DNA of 64,000 nt, taken from NCBI GenBank assembly GCA_038501625.1, contig JAZAYU010000010.1:3742912-3806911 (forward strand), read 5' to 3'. Origin of the DNA: Corbicula japonica. Lineage: Eukaryota; Mollusca; Bivalvia; Venerida; Cyrenidae. This document shows, in pieces, positions 1-10,942 of the stretch (positions are counted from its first letter, which is position 1; each line of letters starts with the position of its first letter). Made by a program: the position numbers and the translations under genes. The notes beneath the pieces were generated by a model. It searched no databases. It was given only the letters and a program-made list of their open reading frames with translations, and had not been told where the DNA came from.

Positions 1-606
1 AATATGCGACTGTTTTGAGTGCAAATAGTTTTGTTTTCTGCCTAATGTGTACTATGGCGTACACTACCCAGGTTTAATGCCGATGACTAATTGCAAACGA
101 GCATGGTAATTTTCCTGACCTAATGAAAACGTTCGATCGAGCGTTACACAGATCATATTCTTGGCAGTGTTATGCGCTTTATAGCATGGACTCCGAGATG
201 CCATAACATACTTACTTGAATTGAATATCAAGTCTTGTCGTACAATTACGGTTTCTGTATAGCAGGTTATATTACTTACATTGTGTTATTTTGGCAGGTG
301 CTAGTCAATCAATCAGAAACAGGGTACCTACTTGCCAGAACCGAAACTCCATAACATGCTGACTTGTACGTGAATATTGAACCCAGAAACTCCCATCGGG
401 CATCTGTTCTTAGAGGTGGTACACATACAGTTCACAGTCTTCGGTTCGTGTTTACCTGTTGGCAAAATTTTGAATTTTAGATTAACTGAATTTAAATCAA
501 TTAATTCGATTGTGCATATCGTTCCTTTAGTTTCAGGACCGTACTATTTTATCTAAAGATGCATTGTTTCAACCTTTTTAGGAGGTTGTAATGGTTCTTA
601 TTGAAA
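1..606. other. No gene or clear repeat seen
   Basis: AT-rich sequence without a convincing exon, RNA gene or repeat boundary. The next recognisable unit begins at 607. Confidence 0.5.
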
Positions 607-1367
607 ACAAGAGGGCTATGATGGCCCTAAATCGCTCACCTGAGTACAAAAGTACTCTCAGTTTTACCCCAGGGCCAACATTTAAACAATGCTGGTAAAG
701 GGTTTCTTCACAAACTTGGTAGATATCCACTAGACAATGCTACATACCAAATGTCTAAGCTTAAGGAATTGAGGTTTACAGTAAGAAGATTTTTAAAAAT
801 TGCCTTTTTTACATATTAAGGGCCCCCGGAGCAGGGCCAATATTGACCCCAGGGCCAAAATTTAAACAATGTTGGTAAAGGGTCTCTTCACAATACAAAT
901 TTAGTAGACATCCAATAGACAATGCTACTTACCAAATATCTAAGCTGTACGCATTGTGGTTTGTGAGAAGAAGATTGTTAAAGATTTCCTATATAAGTCT
1001 AAGTAAGATGAAGTGGCCCCTGGGGCGGGGCCACTTTGACCCCAGGGAAATAAATTGAATAATCTTTGTAGAGTTCCACTAGAGGGTGCTAAATGCAAAA
1101 TATCTAAGCTCTAGGCCTTGTTGGGTCAGACAAGAAGATTTTAAAAGTTTTTCTTTTAGGTTGCAATAGCAACCAGAGTTCTGCATGAAATTGATTTCTT
1201 TGAACAACTTTGGAAAAGCTTTATGCAAGGAACATCCGTGGCAAGTTTCATAAACTTTGGTCCAGGGGTTTAAGAGGAGATGTTGTTTAAAGCAAAATTG
1301 ACGACGCACGACGGACACAGGGCGATCCTAATAGCTCACCATGAGCACAAGTGCTCAGGTGAGCTAA
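607..1367. mobile_element. GACGGAC-tailed non-autonomous element, copy 1
   Basis: Begins with ACAAGAGGGCTATGATGG and ends with GTGCTCAGGTGAGCTAA. The short inverted ends GCTCACCTGAG (634-644) and CTCAGGTGAGC (1354-1364) match. The body holds about three diverged subunits, each around an ACCCCAGGG core (near 666, 846 and 1039). Near the 3' end is a GACGACGCACGACGG tract followed by a small hairpin with a GAGCAC/GTGCTC stem. A longer relative lies at 22029-23184. No coding capacity is credible. Class is uncertain: a tandem-repeat-bearing TIR element is the best description. Confidence 0.75.
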
Positions 1368-1374
1368 AAATGTA

Positions 1375-1445
1375 AGCCTACGCTGGGGATCGAACCCGTA
1401 CGGCAACAGCATCAAATCCCATAACGCCGAACCCTACAATTACAT
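1375..1445 (-). other. tRNA-like fragment (possible tRNA-derived SINE head)
   Basis: On the minus strand the sequence contains GGTTCGATCCCC (about 1385-1397), a near-consensus RNA polymerase III B box, and roughly 35 bases upstream an A-box-like GGCGTTATGGG. The cloverleaf is not convincing: acceptor-stem pairing is poor. It is therefore more likely a decayed SINE head or tRNA pseudogene than a functional tRNA. It directly abuts the element ending at 1367. Confidence 0.35.
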
Positions 1446-2003
1446 TCCCAAAAGGGTTGCGCGGATAATCTGATATATATGTCGTGTTATGTAACACCGA
1501 ATACCAATTTAATACTGATAACAGAACTGACCTATTTGTACGGACGGAGTATTAAAGAATAATTAGTGCTGCTACATATGGAATAGGTGAAAGTTTTAAT
1601 TTAAAAAAAAAACAATAAAAATAAAAACCATTATCGACTGCAGAAAAAATAAATAATTATATTTTTGTCTTCCAAGTATACATCAAGAACTTGTTTTTGT
1701 GTCATGATTTCATGTTATGGTAATACATCTTAAAATGTGTGTTCCTGATAAAAAATGGTTAATACAGGAAAAATATACAGACACATCACTGTGGTCCTAA
1801 TGTGTAATGGATAGAAATGGAAAGAGATGAAAAGGGAACTTTGAAAGCCAACGAACACGACAAATATGAAAATATTGCAGGCTCGGTTTGATTGAGCCTG
1901 TTCAAATTCATTTTGCTGAATTGCACGAATACTTTTCATATTGTCGTTATTGGTTTAAGAGATCGTTTTATTGAGGACTTGTTGATATGTCAATCTTGCA
2001 AAA

Positions 2004-2171
2004 CACTGTCAAATGGGGCATAACACCAACTAACTTATTCACACACTATTAACATGAGTTACTTCTTTCAATATGTAAAATCAGGTTACACTGTCAAATG
2101 GGGCATAACACCAACTAACTTATTCACACACTATTGACATGAGTTACTTCTTTCAATATGTAAAATCAGGT
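2004..2171. repeat. 85-bp tandem duplication
   Basis: A block starting CACTGTCAAATGGGGC at 2004 is repeated from 2089. I saw one substitution between copies (ATTAACATG against ATTGACATG). The near identity points to a recent duplication. No gene is affected. Confidence 0.9.
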
Positions 2172-5100
2172 AACTCAAATTTTGACCAAATCACACTGTA
2201 TACCCTGTATCCTACCGCTGTGTGGCCTGAACACACATATTTAACGGACCAACACTGTTTTTATGTGATTGTCGGTCATCAGGATTATAATGGACCAAAC
2301 TTGAGCTTTCTACCTGAACACCGGTTAACAGTGATGTAAAGCAAAGGTCACGTTCCAGACGGAACGGACAATTTAGACTCTTTCTCCGTCGTTATCAGAA
2401 AATAAACGACGCTGTCGGCTGAAAGTACAGATATGCGCAGTGAAACAGTCAACGGACAATTTAGATAATTATACTCTTCCACAGTCGTTATTTATGGATA
2501 GACTCTTACTAAGTCGTTGTCTATGAAAACCTAGAGGCCTCTTATTTGCTGTTGAAGGACGTCACATTTGGAGTATGTACCTATTTTTAAATCCTCTCTT
2601 CAGCTTCTTATCAGCCAGGCTTATTGCTCATAAAGATATTTCAGACAAAGATAAATAAACATATACATGTAAATGATTTTTTCTAGCAAATGTACACTGT
2701 GTATGATCAATAAAAGATGTACAGCTTATAAATTTATCAAACAAAAGCAATTTAAATTTGTAGAGAACACTGAACAGAGATTAGCTACTTATTTTGCTGA
2801 CCACGAATCTACGAACTTGTGCAGCATTTTGTGAAACTCGGGGATCAGAGGTATCCCGGCGGGGAATGTTTTACATGTTTTAGCTAGCTCGATATGGATA
2901 CATCCGTCGGAACTTTCTTGATAATTTTGCTGAACTGTTACCTTGCATTTTGCCACAAATCAATGGTTGCTAAATTTTATTACGGTTTTGAATGAAAAAA
3001 ATTATCTGTGGAACACCATAACACACAGTTTTGCAGAGATCTTAAATCGGGTAATGAAACTGAAAATAATAGACACTTCAAGTTTAAGCTTTACTAAGTT
3101 GTAAATTTGGTTTTGAATCTACAAATAATCTTTGGAACATGCGAACACACATACTTTTGCAGAAGTATCGAATCGGGTCATGAAACTGTCAATAATAGAC
3201 AATACAAAATTTTGTTTTCCAAAAAGCTAGTCGGTCATTAGCATAACCTTTTGACAAAGATGGCGCTGAAGTGCATACTTTATGCGAATCTGAAATCAAT
3301 GCGTTAGGTTGTTATTCGAAGTCATGAGACATACTAAGTAAATACCAACATTCTAAAGATATTGTTCTAGATCAGAAAGAAAATTTAATCATACCTGTGA
3401 GTCCCTGACAGACTGTTCACGTTTTTCTCTCCCACCCGGTTACAGTGAAAAAACTTTTTTTTAAATATATTCTGTTTCTTTTGGTTTATATTTACAGCTT
3501 GATCATCGTTGCTTTTTAACACTTTCTGACACAAAAAAGTGTATGACAACCTTTTCCATTTTGGTTTACTTCCAAGTAAACTATTAACTTGTTCGCAAAC
3601 AGGGTTAGATTTATCCCCAGCTTAAATACATCTCATTCGAAAGAGGAAATACCTATAAGTAAACTTACATTTTTGTATGGAATCCAATAAAGGTGGCTAA
3701 AAATTCAACCTTTTGTGGCGTCTTGTAAAATGGTTGTGCTAATGACCGACTAGCTTTTTGGAAAGCTAAAACTTGTTGTGTTTTATCTGCAATTGAATCG
3801 GCTTGTGAAGAAGACGACATAATAAAGAATTCAACAAAAATATTTTTGTGATTGATAACCTTAAAAATAGATAACAAGGGAACTTTAAAATCAATCGAAA
3901 ATGAAAGTTATGAACGGTTCACTTAAATTGAACTTATATTCACGGTAAGTTGTGAAAAAGCATATTACTGTCTAGGACCCCAAGTCCGTTAGGCAGAACA
4001 GTGATGTCTACAAAAGTAAACAGTACAAATTTATATATCACAGCGATGGTGTGCCCATGATATTTATCTCCAAATATACGGCAACATATTTATCATGGTT
4101 ATCATAGAGCCTTCACTGTGACACTGAACGAAATAAAAATTGACGGAACTGAATAGATTAGAATTTGGCAGAGTGTCAGAGAACCTGAGTATAACAAAGA
4201 ATGTCAAAGGCAAATATTTAACAGCGGGAGGTATATCCTTCGAAGATTGAATAAAATACACCGTCGTTCTGGTATTGATTTAACCTACAATAAACTAAAA
4301 ACGGACCGAAATATTAAAAAAAACCTTCATAGAATATTGTTAACAAATTAGTATCGTGCAATGAGTCTTTTAAATGCCATTAATGTTAAAATTGTAAAGG
4401 AAATTCAATCGTTCTTTCTCACTGAAAAGTATATATTTGAGCAAACCATTAAGTTGAAATAAGATGAATACGCACTGTTATCGCGCAAGACGATCAATTG
4501 ACAATTGACAGAAAACGTATGGGGATTTCACCTAACGATAAATGTAAACATAAAAAACTTCTGTTCCCATAACGTCAATCAGGAGTAGCTCTCTGTATCA
4601 ATAAAAAGACATTATGTCGGGTAGAAATATTTCTGTTTGGTAACATTTTCTACAACTATTAAAAAGAATTACATCAGAAGAATGTTAACATTTTTTATGA
4701 ATTAAAGATACAGCGAAAGAAACTAACGCACAAAATGATAGGATGAACAAAGTCTGATTACAAGTTATAAGAAAATACCATCACATGAAACGGGTATGTT
4801 TAAGACATTGGTTATGGTGGCGTTAAAAATCAAACGGTATAAAAATCTGCAAGCTACGTTTACTAGAAATCTCGCAACTTAAGGCACATCATAAAAGTGA
4901 AACACGGATAGTTTTTCCTGTAAATTATGAATAGCTACTTCATGTTTCAACATGGTAACCCTTCAGGTTTTCTTTTTGTTAATTATTCATGTTGCCTTTT
5001 TTCATTGACAGTGTTGTTATTTTATGCTCTCTTGCACTTTCTCTCTTTTCTCTGTCTGTGTGGACGAGTGGTGTTGTGTAAGTATGCCTTGTCCATATTC

Positions 5101-6245
5101 AACCGCTTAAGCAATAGCAAAATTGGTGAAAACTTGAAGACATTCTTCATCTTTTAAAAAAACAAGAGACGTATCTAAATCTCACATGTACTTAGAATGG
5201 ATATATCAATGAAATATTTATAAGGAAAATGAACTTAATCAAATGAATGCCACTGGATAGAAAGCAATTTAATATTCGTTTATTGACAACAAGATAATTG
5301 TAAACTCTTCATTTTATTATACGTTTATAATACATACCTTACTATTTATAGTAACAAATTCACATAGTAATTTTGGCTATTATTAATTAACTAAAACAAT
5401 ATTGACACAATATGTACAATTCGGTCCACCTTATATGGGTTGCACTCAATTCATATGAAATTTCAACAGGGCCAATACGAGATAACCTGGGCCAATACGG
5501 GTTTTACTGAGCCAATATGAGATCGCATGATTCTGATTGGATAATGAACTGGTCCAATATGGATTAAATCACTTCCTTTTAAAAACAAAAATGCCGCCAT
5601 TTTGGAATTTCTAAGTCGAATTTTTATGGATAAAAATGATAATAGATAGTGTGACTTTGGACACGAGGTGCATTTATTCAAAGCGGCAGAGGATAAGTCT
5701 ATGTTGCCGCATTTGGTCGTTTCTTTCTGTGTAATGAAAATCTTTGAGTTTATCTAACTCATCAGTACAACAACAACGCGGATGTCTGCAGCAAGAATTC
5801 TTGAAACTAAAAAACAGTGACTTTTAAGGGATTACTCTTGATTTGAGCAAGTATATTCAGAAAAATTTTGCAAAAAGGATCAAAGCTTCGTTTGGATAAC
5901 TTACAGACATGATAAATTGAGTATTACATGCGGAATTCGTGGATGGAATGTGCGAAAAAAGAATTTTTTTTGGATATATTTGGATATGAACTAAATTTAG
6001 ACTGGAAGAACAAGAGAGTTGGCTGCCACAGTGTGTAGGAATGTTCAGGTTGTTTTTATATTCAAAACAAAACAACCTTCATATCTGCATCTCCATGGTA
6101 GCTTATATCAGCCAGGTCACTACTGGACATAGACTCATTGAAGATGCCAGACATTAGAATCAGAGTTGACACTTCATCTCTTCAGGCCGGTAAATTAGCA
6201 AGTCTAGAACTATGAATATTGTGTTAATTAATAAAATTGTCATTA
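2172..6245. other. Gene-free AT-rich stretch
   Basis: No exon with flanking splice signals and no RNA gene recognised. Short open frames on both strands (for example near 3.7, 4.1, 4.9 and 5.9 kb) lack protein-like composition and are treated as chance. A few local imperfect repeats occur, for example the related phrases near 3000-3070 and 3110-3210. Confidence 0.5.
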
Positions 6246-6370
6246 ATCAAGTGAATTCATATTGGCCTTGTTATTGGGTCTCGGGCAGTCATATTAGCCC
6301 TCGGCCTTCTGCCTCGGGCCAATATGACTACCCTTGACCCAATAACAAGGCCAATATGAATTCACTTGAT
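6246..6370. mobile_element. Foldback element with 35-bp arms
   Basis: Left arm 6246-6280 (starts ATCAAGTGAATTCATATT) and right arm 6336-6370 are perfect reverse complements over 35 bp. Pairing continues with mismatches for another 15 bp inward (CAGTCATATT against AATATGACTA). The loop carries CTCGG/CCGAG-type repeats. This is a small MITE-like palindrome. Confidence 0.85.
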
Positions 6371-6419
6371 AAATAACATTATATTATTGTCCAGACCGGG
6401 GCATTATCATATAATCGGC

Positions 6420-6463
6420 CCTCACGCGAGGGCTGATAACATGATATCAGCCCTCGCGTGAGG
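6420..6463. repeat. GC-rich hairpin (18-bp perfect arms)
   Basis: CCTCACGCGAGGGCTGAT (6420-6437) pairs perfectly with 6446-6463. The loop is about 8 bases. Each arm also contains the smaller palindrome CTCACGCGAG. It lies 50 bp downstream of the foldback at 6246-6370 and shares its CGGCCCTC phrases. Confidence 0.8.
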
Positions 6464-7032
6464 AGCGCGCGACGTCACAATATTTCCGTTTTGTTTTCAA
6501 TCGTAAAGAAATCATCTTTTTAAACAGAAGCTTTGGATTGATTAAAACTAAAACTGAAATATACGTACCAGAGAAATATCCCGATTTAAAATCACGTTTC
6601 CTCCAATATTTTTTTCTTATCGTTTTCTCCATACTTCCGGTAGAATAAAGCCTATTTGGTGTAGATAATCGAAGCTCGCAGCAGTGGTATAAGTATGAAA
6701 CACTCTTAAATCATAGCCTTTACAGACTAATACCACGTTAAACGCTTCTACCATTCATTATTAAAACATATTCCTTCCTGTCCAATGATTTTGCAATGAA
6801 GTTCTTGTTGAAAAGCAAAAAGAAAAGAAACATTCAACCGACCTTGATGTGCTTTGTTTGAAAAGTAAACATTCGTCGAATTACGTCACATATTAAACTA
6901 AAATTACGTAATACTTGAATCATGACGTAGTGCTCGTTCAATTAACAAGTGCTCGCTCAAGAAGCTGAGTGAACATTTTTTAAAAAGATGTCCAAATAGA
7001 TGTCTATAAAGGTATGTATTATAGACGATAAA

Positions 7033-7127
7033 ACACGGCTGAGCGGGGCCGAGGCGTGATAATCGGCCCTCGGGCCGTTATGCTCCTCTCGGGCCGATTA
7101 TCACGCCTCGGCCCCGCTCAGCCGTGT
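7033..7127. repeat. 37-bp perfect inverted repeat
   Basis: The arms 7033-7069 and 7091-7127 are perfect reverse complements (left arm starts ACACGGCTGAGCGGGGCC). The spacer is 21 bases. Arm GC content is far above the surrounding AT-rich DNA. Outer bases keep pairing after one mismatch. It resembles the GC-rich palindromes at 6.2-6.5 kb and may be a related foldback MITE. Confidence 0.9.
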
Positions 7128-7636
7128 ATTATCCTCTAAATATTAATAATTGGTAATAGTGGTATTTTTTGTAGATCAATTTAAAATATTTTCATTTTTT
7201 CAGCCATAATAAACTTGAAGTAGATGACCTCGATTTCGGATCGTATGCCGCTTAATATCAATAACCCAAAAAATCATTGCGTTCATGTCACACTGATTTA
7301 AATGTATTCATTTGAAATAGATGAAAATACGATCGATATAGTTTTAAAAGAAATAAATGAATATATACTGAAATCAAACCTTAACAAATACAAGCTAAAC
7401 AATTACTACAAAGACTTTTGGACTGACTCCAAATCCATCTGTTTAAAACGAAAACCAGTAAAATCTTGTATTTGCTTGTTATATATCAGACGGTCCCTTA
7501 AACGCTCGAAGTAGCTGAAGTGATTATGTGATATTTATTTTATGTTGACGGTAACAATAACAGCAACAACCTCATCATGATCTTAATAATAACGACTAGG
7601 TTGACAATAATGATAATGGCATTGTTGGTAGTGTAG

Positions 7637-10600
7637 ACCTCCAATTTTCTGGTGGAGGAAGAAACCGCGAGTTTTATCCCGACATTATCTTCAGACAAGG
7701 GCAGATACCTGGATAGAAATACCAAACCTTCACAGGAAAGCCTTACACCGAAGATTTCAACACCGAAGGACTACAGCGGTGAAAGACGTTTAGCCAAATG
7801 GCAAACTACACACATTTCTAGCTCAGGGAGATCTGTAAGGGTATGTTTTAAAAGCGTTTATATCTAAATAAGACGTTCGACGGTTATACTAAATGTGTAA
7901 CTAGTTACTAATTAGCAAACTGTTTAACAAGTTTGCCCAGTGTATTTAATAATTATAGTAAGAACTTATTATAATTGTGTCATTATTAACCTTAGCTTTC
8001 TACTTAACAGTATTTAACATTATTTTCCAACATTTTGGCCTAATTAAAGAAATTATGGGAAGCTCTGAAATTTCTTAAATAAAGCCAAGTTATTTACTGG
8101 TATCTGTGTGTATGCAACTATGTATATTTTTCACTATTATAACTATCAAACATACAGTAGATTTTGATGAAAGTGTCACATCTAACATTCTTTTCTACTT
8201 CACATTTTCTAATATTTTATAGCATTTGACACCCCTGAAAACATTAGAGCCATAAAAGTCCGTCGGAGGTCCAATTTAAAAAGGTGAACTGTTGCTTTTC
8301 TCATTTTAGAAAAATAACTCCACCATCACAGGAACTATGGCGGCTCCAGAATTTTATCCGTCGGTTTCAATTATAGTTTCCCATATTCTGGACAATATCG
8401 GTGTAAACGAAGAAATCATCAAGAAAAGGAGAAACATTTGTCTACAAGATGAAGCGATCTCAGCTATTAGTAATAACTTATCTGCAAAATACTGTCAAAA
8501 CACAATGTATAAGTGTATAAAGGTTTACCATTTCGGGAGTATAATTGAAGGAACAACAACTAAGGGACTTCATTCCGATAGTGACAAGCTCATTGCCTGG
8601 ACTTCAATAGATTATCTCGGGTTGGAAATGACAATGAATATGTTTGATAGTGTCCAGGAAAACGTACCAAAAGGTCACTTTTATCTTGCCTACCAGTCAT
8701 GCGGGCAAGAACCTTTATGGTACTACACAAAAACCGGTTCTGAATTTCTACCAAATTCCATTCTCTTTGAAACATGGGACAGTTTTTGGGATGACTTTAG
8801 TGTGGCTTTTAAACACGGACCATCAAATTACACACAGGATACCGATACAATATATGCTTTAAAACTTCAAACATGGCCAGCATTATATCGGCGAATGCTC
8901 AATCGATTCCATTTAATGGTTTGGCCATCAAAAAAACTTTTGAACCAAATAACAAATACCGACATATTTCTTACTCCTGTTGGCTATGCAGATAGCGAGT
9001 TTTCTTTCCTTGAATGGAGAATATCGCCGTCTCTGGCTGAGAGGATGTTGATATTCAGCTTTAATGTTACTCAGATACGATGCTTAACTCTTCTCAAACT
9101 CATAAAGAAACACTTTTTCGAGCCAAAAGTTGGAGATTGCTTCACGAGCTACCACTGCAAGACTGTTATGTTCTACACCATGACAAGAACACACAGTTCA
9201 CTGTGGACAAACGACAATTTAATGCGTTGCACATGTTTCTAAAATACAGGTTTTGTCCACAGTTTTTTAATCCGGATTCGAACTTATTTGTTGGGAAAAT
9301 GAATTCCCAAGCTTTCAGAATAGTTTCTAAAATTGTGCGTAAATTTCTTAAAGGCAATTTGCGATGCCTTTTACAAATTAAATGTGATAGGTTTGGTGAA
9401 CAACTAGGAGTCATTTTGGAGATGATGTGTAATCAATCATTCAATGCCGGTCTTAGAAATATATTAAACAGGAATGACAATAAAGAAATCATTGTGAAAC
9501 TTGAAATGGGCAGAATAAAAAAGTATCAAAACCACTCGTTTTCTATGATATTCAGTAACATGAGTTCTTATACGTTAAAGAAAAGTTGTAGTGAAACAAT
9601 AATCATTTTAAGAGATTTACTTGCAATTATAAAGACCGGTGACAGTATCGAACGGCAAGCAACAAAATCATTCTTGCCGTATATTTGCCGTATATTTGTA
9701 CGAACCTTGCATCTTTGCTATCGTCGTACAGAATCAAAAAGAAACAACCAATTACTCAAGGTATTGTGGATTTGTATAGCATTGATTTTCAAACAAACGG
9801 TATTTCAACTAGACTTAAGCTGGCCTCGGCACTGGTTTGTGCGAATCAGTACGATGAAGCGTTAACAGTTATCAAAGAAACACGAAGTATTTGTTATTCT
9901 GGTTCACCAAAGGTTCACTTTGGTATGAAAAAATTCTACAAATATGCTTTCGGGTTGCTAGATAAAGATCGATACATAATGGCCTGTAGACATTGTGTAA
10001 GATTCCATAGACAAGAAATATGGTCTTGTCCGCTAGGGTTTAGATGGTCTGTGTTAGAAGCAACATGTGATCCAGATAGGTTGAAGAAACTTCAAAAAGA
10101 TCAAGTAACTAAAGTAAGTCATTCAACTGGGTTTGAGGAACCTTCAGAGATAGATGCATATGTTCTTTTGTGTTACCTTGAGTTTCTGATATATCGTCAT
10201 TTTAAACAAGCAAACAAGATAAAGCAAGCATTGGATAACTTGATAAAGTATTCAACTGAAAATCTTTTAGAATGTGAGAAATACTTATTCGACATGGTTC
10301 CAAAAGAAACGGTATGTTTGGTTCTTGAATTCATTAATTTGATGTATCCATGTCCAGATGATAAAGAATTTGACAACGTCCGCATGGCATTATTTCCAAA
10401 AACAAATAACAGAATCAAATATGTACCATTTGGCATCATAAGTCTATGTGTAAGATGTGCTTTTCGAAAGTTGAGTCTCGTGCAGCACCCTGATATGTCA
10501 CTGAACATTGTTGGATATGCTCTGGAAACGGTGGAAAAATACAAGGACGGCGTATGCCTTTTACTGGATGGCATACCTGATACAACCCTCCAGCGCAGCT

Positions 10601-10942
10601 CATCGACATTTACTGAGAAATTTATTTTCGGATGATTTATTATCCTTTGGTTCAGTAGATGACATAACACTGAGACAGGAAGCAGAACTGTGTCTGTTAT
10701 CACATCTTAGTTATTCCTTTGTGATGATGATAGACACATACAACCGAGTTCAGGAAAAAACAGATATATGTGATTCGGAAACTAATAGACTGAAACCTAT
10801 TCGTTTCTGCATGTACTTTGCGACGTTAATCATGAATTACAAGAAACTCCCAAAGGATAGAGAGGAACATTCACCCACGTTTTTGTTAATTGAGAATAAT
10901 CATAAAACAATTCAACAAAAGCTTGCTTTCTTTTTTCGTTAA
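7637..10942 (+). pseudogene. Mab-21 / cGAS-like nucleotidyltransferase gene with C-terminal extension, frame broken three times
   Basis: The main exon opens at ATG 8337 and runs to about 10942 (868 codons). The first 301 codons give a Mab-21-domain start: a nucleotidyltransferase GS motif (HFGS, residues 65-68) and the acidic pair SDSD (D81, D83) at the usual metal-binding spacing, then the family phrases SLWTNDNLM and, in the next frame, CPQFFNPDSNLF. About 430 residues of helical sequence follow, with a TPR-like stretch near ANQYDEAL. The reading frame changes at about 9225-9240, at 9674-9695 (an 11-bp tandem duplication) and at about 10600-10650. An upstream exon is possible: 7637-7840 is open, ends at AAGG/GTATGT, and joins in phase to an acceptor at 8309, with nine open codons before ATG 8337; it has no ATG of its own, so it may be 5' UTR or an internal exon. 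In the family, intact members make cyclic dinucleotides or act as nucleic-acid sensors (cGAS, cGLRs). Whether this copy is a pseudogene, a disabled allele or contains assembly errors is undecided; three independent breaks favour loss of function. Confidence 0.8.
9674..9696 (+). repeat. 11-bp tandem duplication inside the Mab-21-like gene
   Basis: GCCGTATATTT occurs twice head-to-tail. Eleven extra bases shift the frame. Dropping one copy would join the two flanking open frames smoothly at the residues LPYIC-TNLAS. This accounts fully for the second of the three frame breaks. Confidence 0.9.

Noticed and set aside
1079..1318. 79-codon minus-strand frame
   Set aside because: It falls within the GACGGAC element; a parallel frame appears at the corresponding part of the copy at 22967-23233.
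7302..7514. 70-codon frame upstream of the Mab-21-like gene
   Set aside because: Lysine/asparagine-rich AT translation without a domain or a credible donor; not joined to the gene.
10197..10703. 168-codon minus-strand frame
   Set aside because: Antisense shadow of the Mab-21-like gene's C-terminal region.
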